From NCBI RefSeq assembly GCF_029853675.1, contig NZ_CP122539.1, positions 2,995,001 to 3,059,000 of the forward strand: a DNA stretch of 64,000 nucleotides. The letters are read 5' to 3'. Origin of the DNA: Tenacibaculum tangerinum (GTDB lineage Bacteria; Bacteroidota; Bacteroidia; Flavobacteriales; Flavobacteriaceae). Each line of letters begins with the position of its first letter. Position 1 is the stretch's first letter. The notes beneath the pieces are model-generated. The model made no database searches. It was not told the origin of the DNA and saw only the letters and a program-made list of their open reading frames with translations. The position numbers and the translations under genes are program-made. This document shows positions 53,426 through 63,420 of this stretch, piece after piece.

Positions 53426-54367
53426 ATGCTGTTTCAACTAGAAATTCCCGCACCTGAAAATCAACAAATTCAACTGCCTATTTTAAAAGCAAAGGGAGTT
53501 GAACTTTTTGTAAAGCGTGAAGATACCATTCATCCATTTGTTTCAGGAAATAAATTCAGAAAACTCAAGTACAATATTAAAGAGGCAAAACGACAAGAGA
53601 AAGGCACGTTGTTAACTTTTGGCGGCGCTTATTCTAATCATATTGCAGCCACTGCTGCCGCAGGAAAAATGGCAGGATTGAACACAATAGGCATTATCAG
53701 AGGTGACGAATTAGGAAGGAACCTATCTCATACAATTTCTCAAAATGAGACCTTAAAGAATGCATTCGATAATGAAATGCAGTTCAAGTTCATATCAAGA
53801 GAAGCCTACCGAAATAAAGCTTCCGAAGCATTCATTACTCAATTAAAAGAAGAATTTGGCGATTTCTACCTGGTTCCAGAAGGCGGAACTAACAAATTAG
53901 CTGTTCAAGGTTGTGAGGAGATTTTAACAAATGAAGATGAAAAATTCGATTATATTTGTTGCGCAGTTGGTACAGGCGGTACAATTTCTGGGTTGATAAA
54001 TTCAGCTAAAAAACATCAAAAAGTAATAGGGTTTCCTGCATTAAAAGGTGATTTTTTAGTAGATGAAATCAAACCTTTCGTAAAAGGGAACGATAATTGG
54101 AGTTTACAAAACGAGTATCATTTTGGAGGCTACGGAAAATATACTGCGGATTTAATCCGTTTTATAAATGAATTTAAAGAAGAAACGGGTGTTTTGCTAG
54201 ATCCTATTTACACAGGAAAAATGGTATTTGGAATACTAGATTTAATAGCAAAAAATGCTTTTTTGAAAGGAAGTAAGATAGTAGCAATTCACACAGGTGG
54301 TTTGCAAGGTATAGCAGGGGTAAATCAAAAGTTAAAGAATAAAAACAAAGACTTAATTAAGGTTTAA
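53426..54367 (+). CDS. ACC deaminase/D-cysteine desulfhydrase-family PLP enzyme
   Basis: PLP enzyme of 313 residues in the tryptophan synthase beta fold. The PLP lysine is K43 in FVSGNKFRKLKYNIKEA, followed by LTFGGAYSNHIAATAAAG. The phosphate-binding loop AVGTGGTISGLI lies near residue 180, and the C-terminal VAIHTGGLQGIAG completes the site. D-cysteine desulfhydrase is the likelier activity in bacteria; ACC deaminase cannot be excluded. The stop overlaps the next gene's start by one base. Confidence 0.88.
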   Translation: MLFQLEIPAPENQQIQLPILKAKGVELFVKREDTIHPFVSGNKFRKLKYNIKEAKRQEKGTLLTFGGAYSNHIAATAAAGKMAGLNTIGIIRGDELGRNLSHTISQNETLKNAFDNEMQFKFISREAYRNKASEAFITQLKEEFGDFYLVPEGGTNKLAVQGCEEILTNEDEKFDYICCAVGTGGTISGLINSAKKHQKVIGFPALKGDFLVDEIKPFVKGNDNWSLQNEYHFGGYGKYTADLIRFINEFKEETGVLLDPIYTGKMVFGILDLIAKNAFLKGSKIVAIHTGGLQGIAGVNQKLKNKNKDLIKV

Positions 54368-55161
54368 TGAAGATAAAAGTAGTTTTTCTAGCGGTAAGTG
54401 CTCTAGTTTTGACAAGCTGTGGTTCGGGTAAAAATGTGGTAAAGTCAACACCTAATGAAGTTGATTTAGAGCCCAAAGAAGAAAAAATGCCAGAGTTACC
54501 TCAGCTAGAACAAATACAAAAGCCATTAAAAACCACCACCACTCATACCGAGATTTACATTCAAAAATTTGCGCCAATAGCCGTAAAAAAAATGCATGAA
54601 CATGGTATTCCTGCAAGTATAACATTGGCACAAGGAGTATTAGAATCAGGTAGTGGTAGAAGTCCACTAGCACTTAGATCAAATAATCACTTTGGAATTA
54701 AATGTCACCGTGGTTGGCAAGGGCATAGTGTTACTCATGATGATGATGAAAAAGGCGAGTGTTTTAGAAAATACAAGTATCCTGAAACCTCGTACGAAGA
54801 CCATTCACAATTTTTACTAACCCGTGAACGATATGCAAGTTTGTTTAAGTTAAAAAATACTGATTATAAAGGATGGGCTTACGGATTGAAAAGAGCAGGA
54901 TATGCGACAGACAGAAAATATCCTCAAAAGCTAATTTCAATTATTAAAAAATACAATCTTGATGCCTACGACAAGATACAACCCGATGGCTCTTTAGCTG
55001 CTGAAACACCAAGTTATGAAATAGGTTCTCATAAAGTTGAAAAAGGAGATACGTTGTATTCGATTGCTAGAAAATACAATACGTCTGTACAACGATTAAA
55101 GGAAGTAAACGGATTAACCGATAACAATATTAGTATTGGTCAAGAACTAATGGTAAGATAA
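54367..55161 (+). CDS. Glucosaminidase with LysM domain, lipoprotein
   Basis: Peptidoglycan hydrolase of 264 residues. A lipoprotein signal with LTSC (C18) is followed by an acidic linker, a glucosaminidase (FlgJ/GH73-type) domain at about 65-200, and a LysM domain at 218-264 (KVEKGDTLYSIARKYNTSVQ). The catalytic glutamate lies in LAQGVLESGSGRSPLALRS, and NHFGIKCHRGWQGHS follows. It is probably anchored in the outer membrane facing the cell wall. Confidence 0.9.
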   Translation: MKIKVVFLAVSALVLTSCGSGKNVVKSTPNEVDLEPKEEKMPELPQLEQIQKPLKTTTTHTEIYIQKFAPIAVKKMHEHGIPASITLAQGVLESGSGRSPLALRSNNHFGIKCHRGWQGHSVTHDDDEKGECFRKYKYPETSYEDHSQFLLTRERYASLFKLKNTDYKGWAYGLKRAGYATDRKYPQKLISIIKKYNLDAYDKIQPDGSLAAETPSYEIGSHKVEKGDTLYSIARKYNTSVQRLKEVNGLTDNNISIGQELMVR

Positions 55162-55184
55162 AAAAAGCGGAGTTTTCACTCCGC
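55161..55184 (-). terminator. Terminator for the VWA gene
   Basis: Stem gcggagt/actccgc with a 4-base loop at 55167-55184. On the minus strand it is followed by TTTTTT, so it ends the VWA transcript; on the plus strand there is no T-run. Confidence 0.6.
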
Positions 55185-55209
55185 CTCGCTAACCAAACTC
55201 TAATCAAAA

Positions 55210-56340
55210 CTACCATGAGTAATTTTTCTTTTGTGCTTGTTTTTTGATAGCTTTAATCATCACACTTTCTAATTCATTCTTTTTAGAACTTTCACGCTGT
55301 TTTTTGGCTACATAACTTTTCCTTTTTTTACTTAACTCTTGAATTTTTTCCTGAATTTCAGCACGCTCTTTACGCTTTTTATCCACATATACCTTAATCT
55401 CTTGCGTAGATTTATTTTGTAAATGTTTAGGAAGTTGTTTCTTTTTTAAAGAGCTATAATCAATTTCTTTTTCTTCCGAAGCATCCACCAAATCCCACTC
55501 AGCATTTTTATATAATTTAGAACTTTTAGTTACGGCACGCTTTACGATTACTGCTTCATTTAAACTCTCTGCATTCGTATCTTGTTTTGCTTGGTTACTG
55601 TATTTAGAATACCCATAAGAACCATAATGAATATAGGTGTCGTTTAATTTTTTATTGAGTATAAGAATATCATTGTCATACGGAGTTACAATATGTACAA
55701 TGTGCTTATTTTGATTAATAGTCATATAATCTCCACCACCATACACAGCTCCGTCTTGCCATCTTCCAGAAACTCCATTATTGTAATCACCACAAAAAAT
55801 GGTATTTATGGTAATATCCTTTTCTTTGGCATTGGTAATAGCATCTCTGTAATTAATTTTACCTTGAGTAAAAGGCTCATTACCTGCAATAAAAATCATC
55901 TTTAAATCACGTTTATTAGCACCCCAATCCAATTCATTTAACGAAGTTTGAATCACCTGTCCGCAGTATTCATTACCACCATTTGTGCTTAAAGAAAAAA
56001 GATGTTCTGAAATCTCATCTAAATCATTCGTAAATTGCAAAACTTGTCGAATGTATCCTTCTTTAGATGGTAAACTTGAGTTTCCGTATTCATACAAAGC
56101 AATTTCTAAATTAGGAGTCATACCATCGCATTTAGCATAAGATAACTCATTTACAATCTCCCATAACTGAGCTTTTGCTTGGTTAATCAATCCATCCATA
56201 CTGTTACTCGTATCTAATAACAAAGCAACTTTAACAGTTTGCTTTTTGGGTTGTACTATTGGTTGACTTTCTTTAGCAGAAACTTTTGCGGTTAGTAGTA
56301 TGAGACAAATGAAGAATACGTTTAATGCCTGTGCTTTCAT
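55210..56340 (-). CDS. VWA-domain protein, exported
   Basis: Protein of 376 residues with a signal peptide (ending near VSAKES) and a von Willebrand factor A domain at about 35-230. The metal site DxSxS is in KVALLLDTSNSMDGLINQAK. The C-terminal 110 residues are rich in K, E and R and helical (coiled coil). The substrate or partner is unknown. It is convergent with the glucosaminidase gene, and the long gap upstream (56341-56577) shows no other gene. Confidence 0.85.
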   Translation of the reverse strand: MKAQALNVFFICLILLTAKVSAKESQPIVQPKKQTVKVALLLDTSNSMDGLINQAKAQLWEIVNELSYAKCDGMTPNLEIALYEYGNSSLPSKEGYIRQVLQFTNDLDEISEHLFSLSTNGGNEYCGQVIQTSLNELDWGANKRDLKMIFIAGNEPFTQGKINYRDAITNAKEKDITINTIFCGDYNNGVSGRWQDGAVYGGGDYMTINQNKHIVHIVTPYDNDILILNKKLNDTYIHYGSYGYSKYSNQAKQDTNAESLNEAVIVKRAVTKSSKLYKNAEWDLVDASEEKEIDYSSLKKKQLPKHLQNKSTQEIKVYVDKKRKERAEIQEKIQELSKKRKSYVAKKQRESSKKNELESVMIKAIKKQAQKKNYSW

Positions 56341-56577
56341 AATTTTTGTTTTTAGTTATTCATCTGATTAAAAGTTTGATTGGCGTTTGTTGTTACCCAA
56401 AACTACTGCTAACTTTTTTCGTAAAAAACCAATAATGAGTAAACAAGCCATACTGTTTAGTGAAAAAGACAATTGAATGAGTAACCTCTTATTTTTGCTC
56501 TTTTTTATAGTGTTTTAGTGAGGTAGGCGTTTTTTTGTATGGCTTTTTGTATGTATGTTTACAGGAAGAAATAAAAA

Positions 56578-58788
56578 ATGAAAAAGCTTTTTTACATAAT
56601 ATTGTCAACTATATTTTTACTGAGTGTTTCTTCAATATATGCTCAAGAAAAGAGTCCGTTACCGAAGGAGTTTTCGGTAAAAGTGACAGTAGTCAGCAGT
56701 GAAACAAAGGAACCTATTAAAGACGCGAGAGTCGAAGTAAACGGACAAACTTTTCGGTTTTCTGGAATAAATGGATATTATACTGTGAGAACCACAGCAG
56801 GAAATCTTTTGGAAGTTTCACACCCTAACTTTAACACCGTTAATTATACGATTAAAGACGATGAAGATATAAGGATAGAAGTTGAAGGTTTTACTCCTGA
56901 AAGAAAATCGAAACTAAGCTCTTCTTATAGTAAAAGAAAACAAACAGGTTTGTACTTACAATACCTAGATTCTGTTCAATTTTATAAAAAGAAAGATATC
57001 GATAAAAGTTTGTCTTTTATAGAAAAAGCATTGTTGGCGAATCCAAGTAAAGCTCAAAGGGCAAGCGTTTTCAAAGAACTAGCTAATGTGTATTTTTATT
57101 GGAAGCAGTACGATTTGGCAGTTGAAAACTATCAAATTTCTTTACAACAAGTAAATTCACCAAGAGTCCGTTTGCAATTGGCAAAAGCCGCATTCTTAGC
57201 TAAAAATTACAGTAGCAGTGAGCAAAATTATTTACAAAGTGTAAAGAGTGGGGCTCTAAACAGCTATGAACGCTTAACGGCATACCAAGGATTAGGAGAT
57301 GTTTATCTAATACAAAAGAACTACGACAAGGCAAAGGCTAATTATGAAAAAGCATTGAAGATTGCCAGAAAGAACCTTATCACACCTAAAATAACAGATT
57401 TAAACTCTAAGCTGGCAGAAGTATATGTACAACAAGGAAAGAGACAATTGGCAGACTCTCTATTTAAAAATTCTCTTGAATTGGCAAATAAAGAAAACTT
57501 AAAGCGCTCTTTGCTAGAAGAGCAAAAAGTAGCCGATTTTTACAATAAATCTCAACGATACGATGAAGAAATACAGCTACGAAAAAATAGTTTAAAAAAA
57601 GCGGATGATATAGTTGTTGAGGCTGAAAGTAGCGAGTCGTTGGTTGATTCTATTACCTCGCAAAAAATCAACTATAAAATAGGTAATGCATATCTACAAA
57701 AGTCTGAATATGAAGAAGCCATTCCTTACTTAAAAAAGAGTATTGAAGATGCCGATAAAAATAAAGATATAATCATAGGTAAAGATGCAACTCGAAGGTT
57801 ATCGGAGGCTTACGAGAGGTCGGGTAATCATTTAGAAGCTATTGAAGCGTACAATAGCTATGTAAAATTAGTAGATACCCTATACTCCCGAAAAGAACAA
57901 GAAATACAGCAATTAAAACGATTTAGAAAACGCATATTAGACAACCAAAACAGGATAGTTAGTTTAGAAAAAGATAAAAAACTAGCAGATAGTAAAATAA
58001 GTCTCGCTTATAAAGATCAGCAATTAGTTGAAGAAAGTAACAAGCGACAAAAATGGGTTATTTATTCATTGATTGGAGGTTTTTTGCTCATGGTTTTATT
58101 AGTGTATTTTATGTTTAGAACGAATAAGGAGCAAAAGTTAGCAAACAACTTGTTGGCATTAAAGTCGATGCGTTCACAAATGAATCCGCACTTTATATTC
58201 AATGCATTAAACTCTGTAAACAGTTTTATTGCCGTAAATGACGAACGAAGTGCCAATCGGTATTTGTCAGAATTTTCAGCATTGATGCGCTCGGTTTTAG
58301 AAAACTCTGACGAAGACTTCATTCCGTTAACCAAAGAAATTGAGTTGTTAGAACTGTATGTGAAGTTAGAACACAACCGATTTAAAGATAAGTTCGATTA
58401 TAGTATTTATGTTGATAAAAGCATACCGTTAGAGCAATATTCAATTCCACCAATGTTGCTACAACCATACATAGAAAATGCCATTTGGCATGGGCTTCGA
58501 TATAAAAAAGATAAGGGTAGACTTCAAATTTCAATGTGTCCTAAAAATAACGAGTCTATTACTATTTTGATTGAAGACGATGGAATTGGAAGAGAAAAAT
58601 CAATAGAAATGAAGACAAAGAATCAACTCAAACAGAAATCGAAAGGAATGAGTACCATCAAAAAAAGAATTGCTATTTTAAATGCTATGTATCAAGATAA
58701 AATTTCTGTAGCGGTTTCAAATCTGTCGGAAGAAGGAAGTGGAACGAGGGTTGAATTGACACTAAAAAAAGATAAAAATAAGTTATGA
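56578..58788 (+). CDS. LytS-type sensor histidine kinase with TPR sensor region
   Basis: Membrane kinase of 736 residues. The order is signal peptide, a carboxypeptidase-regulatory-like domain (about 33-95; SSETKEPIKDARVEVNGQTF), TPR repeats (about 120-440; LGDVYLIQKNYDKAKANYEK), a coiled coil, a transmembrane helix at about 493-513, then a His_kinase domain with phospho-accepting H538 in MNPHFIFNALNSVNSF and an HATPase with YIENAIWHGLRYKK and EDDGIGREKS. It overlaps the response regulator gene by 4 bases (ATGA). The signal sensed in the periplasm is unknown. Confidence 0.93.
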   Translation: MKKLFYIILSTIFLLSVSSIYAQEKSPLPKEFSVKVTVVSSETKEPIKDARVEVNGQTFRFSGINGYYTVRTTAGNLLEVSHPNFNTVNYTIKDDEDIRIEVEGFTPERKSKLSSSYSKRKQTGLYLQYLDSVQFYKKKDIDKSLSFIEKALLANPSKAQRASVFKELANVYFYWKQYDLAVENYQISLQQVNSPRVRLQLAKAAFLAKNYSSSEQNYLQSVKSGALNSYERLTAYQGLGDVYLIQKNYDKAKANYEKALKIARKNLITPKITDLNSKLAEVYVQQGKRQLADSLFKNSLELANKENLKRSLLEEQKVADFYNKSQRYDEEIQLRKNSLKKADDIVVEAESSESLVDSITSQKINYKIGNAYLQKSEYEEAIPYLKKSIEDADKNKDIIIGKDATRRLSEAYERSGNHLEAIEAYNSYVKLVDTLYSRKEQEIQQLKRFRKRILDNQNRIVSLEKDKKLADSKISLAYKDQQLVEESNKRQKWVIYSLIGGFLLMVLLVYFMFRTNKEQKLANNLLALKSMRSQMNPHFIFNALNSVNSFIAVNDERSANRYLSEFSALMRSVLENSDEDFIPLTKEIELLELYVKLEHNRFKDKFDYSIYVDKSIPLEQYSIPPMLLQPYIENAIWHGLRYKKDKGRLQISMCPKNNESITILIEDDGIGREKSIEMKTKNQLKQKSKGMSTIKKRIAILNAMYQDKISVAVSNLSEEGSGTRVELTLKKDKNKL

Positions 58789-59519
58789 AAATAAAAGCAA
58801 TTATTGTAGAAGACGAACAAATTAGTAGAGACATTCTACGAAACTATGTTACCAAGTATTGTCCGAATGTACAGTTATTAGGAGAAGCAGGTACTATTGA
58901 AGAAGCGCATCGACTAATTCAGCAATACGAATTAGATTTGGTGTTTTTAGATGTAGAAATGCCTTTTGGAAACGCTTTTGACTTGTTAGAAAAGGTAGAG
59001 AACCAAACTTTTGAAACGGTTTTTGTAACAGCTTATGACCATTATGCGATTGAGGCGTTGAACAATCAAGCAACCTACTATTTATTAAAGCCCATCTCAA
59101 TAGATGAATTGATAAAAGCAGTACGTATTGTAACCGATATTAAAGAAAAAGAAAATGAGTTAGAAACTGCAGTGTTAACTTCAAAAACAGCACAGCAAGT
59201 AGACGGAAAAATTACCATTCCGCAGCAAGACGGATTTGAAATAGTTGCAGTGAAAGAAATTTTATTTTGTAAAGCAGACGATAATTACACCGAAATCTAT
59301 TTTGAGAATTCTAAGAAGTTGGTAAGTAAAACATTAAAATACTTTGAAGACGCTTTAAAAGAGAGCTCATTTGTTAGAGTGCATAAATCATTTTTAGTAA
59401 ATATTAATGAAATTGTAAAGTATAAAAAAGGAAAGGGAGGAAGTGTTGTATTATCAAATGGACAGGAGATTATGGTTTCAGCAGCTAAAAAAGCAAACTT
59501 ATTATCATATTTTAAATAA
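58785..59519 (+). CDS. LytTR-family response regulator
   Basis: Response regulator of 244 residues. The receiver domain (1-120) has the acidic pair in IVEDEQ, phospho-acceptor D56 in LVFLDVEMPFG and the conserved lysine in YLLKPIS. The C-terminal LytTR DNA-binding domain (about 140-240) has ILFCKADDNYTEIYF and FVRVHKSFLVNINEI. It pairs with the kinase gene it overlaps. Targets are unknown; the next gene is six bases downstream. Confidence 0.95.
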   Translation: MKIKAIIVEDEQISRDILRNYVTKYCPNVQLLGEAGTIEEAHRLIQQYELDLVFLDVEMPFGNAFDLLEKVENQTFETVFVTAYDHYAIEALNNQATYYLLKPISIDELIKAVRIVTDIKEKENELETAVLTSKTAQQVDGKITIPQQDGFEIVAVKEILFCKADDNYTEIYFENSKKLVSKTLKYFEDALKESSFVRVHKSFLVNINEIVKYKKGKGGSVVLSNGQEIMVSAAKKANLLSYFK

Positions 59520-59525
59520 AAACGT

Positions 59526-60041
59526 ATGCCAATTATAAAACCAGTTAGAGGAAAACATCCACAAATTCCAAAAGATTGTTATATAGCAGAAAATGCTACT
59601 ATTGTTGGAGAAGTCACAATGGGAACAGCTTGTAGTGTATGGTTTAATGCAGTAATTAGAGGTGATGTACATTTTATAAAAATGGGCGATAAAGTGAATG
59701 TACAAGACGGAGCAGTAATACATGCAACTTATCAAAAATCGCCCACAACCATAGGGAATAATGTATCCATAGGTCATAATGCCATAGTACATGGCTGTAC
59801 AATTCACGACAATGTATTGGTAGGTATGGGTAGTATTATTATGGATGATTGTATTGTTGAATCGAATTCTATTATTGCAGCAGGTGCGGTAGTAACTAAA
59901 AATACGCACATTGAAAGTGGAAGTATATATGCAGGAATTCCAGCTAAAAAAGTAAAAGACATTTCCCAAGAACTTATTTCTGGTGAGATTGATAGAATAG
60001 CCAACAACTATGTAAATTATTCAAGTTGGTTTAAAGAGTAA
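59526..60041 (+). CDS. Gamma-carbonic-anhydrase-like hexapeptide protein
   Basis: Left-handed beta-helix protein of 171 residues. The three metal-binding histidines are at H66, H84 and H89 (AVIHATY, SIGHNAIVHGC), as in gamma-class carbonic anhydrases (YrdA/PaaY-like). GIPAKKVKDIS ends the helix, and a C-terminal helix follows. It starts 6 bases after the response regulator, so it may be part of that operon. Confidence 0.9.
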   Translation: MPIIKPVRGKHPQIPKDCYIAENATIVGEVTMGTACSVWFNAVIRGDVHFIKMGDKVNVQDGAVIHATYQKSPTTIGNNVSIGHNAIVHGCTIHDNVLVGMGSIIMDDCIVESNSIIAAGAVVTKNTHIESGSIYAGIPAKKVKDISQELISGEIDRIANNYVNYSSWFKE

Positions 60042-60135
60042 CAAAAGACTGTATATGCTTTTACCGATTAGATAATGGTTGCTAAAGTGTAATGTTTTAT
60101 TTTTTTTACGACCTAGTAATTAAGTAATTAAATCG

Positions 60136-61125
60136 ATGAGTATGATTTTGCGTTGTATTGTTTTGTGTTTCATTTTTTTCTCTTGTAAAGAAAATATAGA
60201 TACCCCTTCTACTTCTACAATGGAAGAAGTCAGCTTATGGAGTGTTGACGAAAGTTTTATAAAAGAAGGAGCACCATTTGAATATATAGAAAACCCTAGT
60301 TTTAAAGCAGTACCGGAAATTGAAGATTTAGCAGATGAAGATAGGTTGTTACTAGTTAAAATTGAAGATGAAATCAGGGCTTACCCCTATCATTATTTAA
60401 ACTATTCTGAAGTAGTGAATGATCGCATAGGCTCTATTAATTATGTTGCGTCGTATTGCCCTCAAACCAAGAGCGGGATATGTTTTAGTGGGGTTGTTAA
60501 TAATGAGAAAATACCAATGATTGCCTCAGGTTATTTGTTTAAAGACAATTTAGTTTTATCAGATTTAGAAAGAGAAAATTTTTGGTCTCAAATGCTAATA
60601 ACGGGTATTCGAGGAGAAAGCTTTTACAAGAATATTTCAAAAATATATTCTTTTGAAACCTCATGGGAAACGGTAAAAAAATATTTTCCACAAGCAAAAG
60701 TTTACTATCAAAACTTTCTAACAGAAAAATCAAACCTATTAAATAAAAAAAACACCAGCTCAAATTGGTCTAGTTACATTGGAGTTTTGGAATATGGAAT
60801 TGAAACAAAAGCGTATGTTTTTAATCATACTAATTTTGCAGAACTTACCATGTATGAAATTTTTGAGAAGAAAAACAATATAATTGTTGTTGGAGATAAT
60901 AATAAGAAATTCTTTACCGCATTTTATGTTCCAGAAGAAGCTAATTTAAAATTGGTTAAAGATAAGTTTCCTGTTATTTTAGAAGATGATAACGGTAATA
61001 TGTGGGATGTTTTTGGAGAATCTTTAGGAGGAAATAAAGAAGATAAGCTAAAATCTCCAGTATTTTACAATGCTGATTTATGGGCGTGGGAATATTTTTT
61101 CGAGAATATCGAAGAAAGGCAGTAG
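60136..61125 (+). CDS. DUF3179-family lipoprotein
   Basis: Protein of 329 residues with a lipoprotein signal (FFSCKEN, cysteine near residue 16). The DUF3179 core has DRLLLVKIEDEIRAYPYHYL, VNDRIGSINYVASYCPQTKS and DGSG-like turns replaced by GVVNNEK; the end has WDVFGESLGGNK and WAWEYFF. The function is unknown. A second ATG two codons downstream is possible. There is a gap of 94 bases after the carbonic-anhydrase-like gene. Confidence 0.83.
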   Translation: MSMILRCIVLCFIFFSCKENIDTPSTSTMEEVSLWSVDESFIKEGAPFEYIENPSFKAVPEIEDLADEDRLLLVKIEDEIRAYPYHYLNYSEVVNDRIGSINYVASYCPQTKSGICFSGVVNNEKIPMIASGYLFKDNLVLSDLERENFWSQMLITGIRGESFYKNISKIYSFETSWETVKKYFPQAKVYYQNFLTEKSNLLNKKNTSSNWSSYIGVLEYGIETKAYVFNHTNFAELTMYEIFEKKNNIIVVGDNNKKFFTAFYVPEEANLKLVKDKFPVILEDDNGNMWDVFGESLGGNKEDKLKSPVFYNADLWAWEYFFENIEERQ

Positions 61126-61155
61126 TAGTAGAATTTTAACACTTCATTCAAAAAT

Positions 61156-61189
61156 AAAAGCCCGATACTGTTTCCAGAATCGAGCTTTT
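61156..61189. terminator. Hairpin between convergent genes
   Basis: Stem aaaagcccgat/atcgagctttt with one mismatch and a 12-base loop, between the DUF3179 gene and the Spy-like gene. Confidence 0.6.
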
Positions 61190-61237
61190 CAATTAAAAAC
61201 GAATCTACTATATAAAACTACCTGTTTTTAATTGTTG

Positions 61238-61672
61238 TTATAGTTGTCTTGTGTTTCTATGTTTTTTATGCTCCTCTTTTTTAGAATGCCTTTTTAATTT
61301 TCTAGCAGCCATTTTTTCGTAGCGATGATACTGTTGCTCATTTAAAATACGTTTCATTTCTGCTTTATAAGCAATGCGGTTGTCTAAAACTTTACTTTTC
61401 ATTGCGTATCGCTCATCGGCAGTAGGCTTCTTGCCACTTTTTTTCATAGCCTTTCTTTGAGTCCACATTTCATGCCTTTCAGCAACCTGTTTTGCAATTA
61501 GAGGTCGTATTTGATTTTGCTGAGCTTGAGTTAAATCAAGTTGTAAAGTCATTTTTTTTACAGTCAACTCAGTTTTCTGCTCAATTGTTAATTGTTGCTT
61601 GTCTTCTTTTTGTGCTTGAGTGGTAACAGTAAAACCAACTGCTAAAACCAAAATGGTGAATAACTTCTTCAT
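61238..61672 (-). CDS. Spy/CpxP-like periplasmic helical protein
   Basis: Exported protein of 144 residues with signal peptide ending near TTQAQ. The LTxxQ-type motif LQLDLTQAQQNQIRPLI and the repeated helical QQYHRYEKMAARKLKRH resemble Spy/CpxP-family and related Bacteroidota proteins. The tail is very basic (KRHSKKEEHKKHRN). A periplasmic chaperone or metal/stress role is possible but not shown. Confidence 0.7.
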   Translation of the reverse strand: MKKLFTILVLAVGFTVTTQAQKEDKQQLTIEQKTELTVKKMTLQLDLTQAQQNQIRPLIAKQVAERHEMWTQRKAMKKSGKKPTADERYAMKSKVLDNRIAYKAEMKRILNEQQYHRYEKMAARKLKRHSKKEEHKKHRNTRQL

Positions 61673-61773
61673 ATTGTAAAGTTTTAAGGATAATGATTAA
61701 TTTATACACTTAAGACTAGAGGCAATTAAAAAAGTTTAAATTTGAAATTGTTTTTAACATTTTTTTAATTTTT

Positions 61774-62751
61774 ATGAAGTCAATTTTCAGAATTGTTTTA
61801 AGTTTTTTACTGTTAGCTGTAGGATTGTTTGCCGTATTTTTTTTCTGGGCATCCTCTCCAACGATAAATAAAGCCGAATACGCTAAAAGTATCACACACA
61901 AGTATGCGTCTGTTACCGATAACGATTCTATTTATAGCATCGTAACTTATAATATTGGTTATTTAAGCGGAATGACCAACAATAGAGCAATAGCAAAACC
62001 TAAAAAATTATTTAATTCAAACTTAAAAAAAGTACTTACAGAAGTAAAAAAAGTAAATCCAGATATTATTGCACTTCAAGAAGTTGATTACAATGCTGCA
62101 AGATCGTACAACATAAACCAAGAAGAAAAACTAGCAGAATTAGGTTATAACTATGTTGCTAGAGGCGTAAATTGGGATGAACGTTACCTACCTTTTCCGT
62201 ATTGGCCACCAAGCATGCATTTTGGTAAAATAGTTTCAGGACAATCAATTTTAAGTAAATATGCCCTAAAAGATTACGAGCGTATCGTTTTAGAACGAGT
62301 AGCCGATAACCCTTTTTATAGAGATGCTTTTTATTTAGATAGATTGGTGCAAGTAGTGAAAATTATTTTAGAAGGAAAAGAGGTTGTAATCATAAACCTA
62401 CATTTAGAAGCTTTTGATAAACCTACACGAGAGCGTCAGTTTCAATACGTGTTAAACCTTTTTAACAGTTGTAAAAATGAATATCCTACAATTTTATTGG
62501 GTGATTTTAATTCTAAAGCAAGAGATAAAGAAGCGATTATTCAGAAAATGTTCAAATTAGAGGGCGTAGGCAATGCGGCTTTTTCTATTGAAAACCCAGA
62601 GAGCACTTTTGATACAAAAAAACCTACCGAACGTATTGATTATATTTTTTACACCAAGAAAGATATAACGTATGTAGACGGAAAAGTGCTTACTCAATTT
62701 GAACAAGCATCAGACCATTTGCCAGTAGAAATGAGATTTAAGTTAAAATAG
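61774..62751 (+). CDS. Endonuclease/exonuclease/phosphatase-family hydrolase
   Basis: Membrane-anchored EEP-fold hydrolase of 325 residues. One N-terminal transmembrane helix (about 5-27) is followed by the catalytic domain: IVTYNIGYLSG, DIIALQEVDYNA, VIINLHLEAFDKP, TILLGDFNSKARD and ERIDYIFY, ending SDHLPVEMRF. The substrate could be a phospholipid, a sugar phosphate or nucleic acid. It is divergent from the Spy-like gene. Confidence 0.9.
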   Translation: MKSIFRIVLSFLLLAVGLFAVFFFWASSPTINKAEYAKSITHKYASVTDNDSIYSIVTYNIGYLSGMTNNRAIAKPKKLFNSNLKKVLTEVKKVNPDIIALQEVDYNAARSYNINQEEKLAELGYNYVARGVNWDERYLPFPYWPPSMHFGKIVSGQSILSKYALKDYERIVLERVADNPFYRDAFYLDRLVQVVKIILEGKEVVIINLHLEAFDKPTRERQFQYVLNLFNSCKNEYPTILLGDFNSKARDKEAIIQKMFKLEGVGNAAFSIENPESTFDTKKPTERIDYIFYTKKDITYVDGKVLTQFEQASDHLPVEMRFKLK

Positions 62752-62899
62752 AAAGATGGGTCAATTTCAAAAGTTGTGTGTGTGATTTAAAATATGATGT
62801 TAATTTTTGCAAAAAAACAGAGGTTTAGAATTATCACTATAAGTTTTAAAACTACATTACCCTAGTTGTTGATTACTCATTTTGATTTAACGAATCACA

Positions 62900-63420
62900 C
62901 ACTACAAGGATAAGATTTATATTTATACTTTAAGGAGAAAAAGTGGATTCCAGTGGAGTTTTTCAAAAGATATAGTAATCTCCCTTGGCTTTCATAAAGA
63001 AATTATAATTAAAGACTTTTCTTTAGGAAGAGCTGAGAAATTATTTAAAAGCTAGATATTAAAAAAGCATATGGGATATGTCAAAAAACTCAGAAATGTT
63101 TTTAATAACACAACAATCTCAAAAGAAGTAGCTTTTAAAAGTTCGCACATTGGTTTAAAGAAGTAGAAGAATTAGGCTTTAAAGATTTTAATATTGTAGC
63201 CAATACTATTAGTCTAAATTATTGATTTATAATTAATTATTTTGATAATCGGAGAACAAAAGCTTCAGCAGAATCTTTTAATACAAAAGTAAAAGCGTTT
63301 AAAGCACAATATAGAGGAGTAAGAGATGTAAAATTTTTCTGTTTAGATGAACTCAAATTTTTCCCTAACCACAACTTTTGGAACGACCTTAAACGATTGT
63401 TCGTGTTTAAGAACAATTAA
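62900..63420 (+). mobile_element. Decayed ISL3/ISAon1-type transposase
   Basis: The best-kept part is near 63210-63345: INYFDNRRTKASAESFNTK, then VKAFKAQYRGVRDVKFF, matching the C-terminal region of ISAon1/ISL3-type transposases. Upstream, in other frames, KKAYGICQKLRN and VEELGFKDFNIVANTI are readable. Stops and shifts are frequent. No terminal repeats were found, so the borders are approximate. The rest of the 62752-63711 gap shows no gene. Confidence 0.7.

Noticed and set aside
59505..59969. A 154-residue open frame on the minus strand across the carbonic-anhydrase-like gene
   Set aside because: It is antisense to a well-supported hexapeptide-repeat protein; its repeated N, Y and C residues come from the codons of the repeats.
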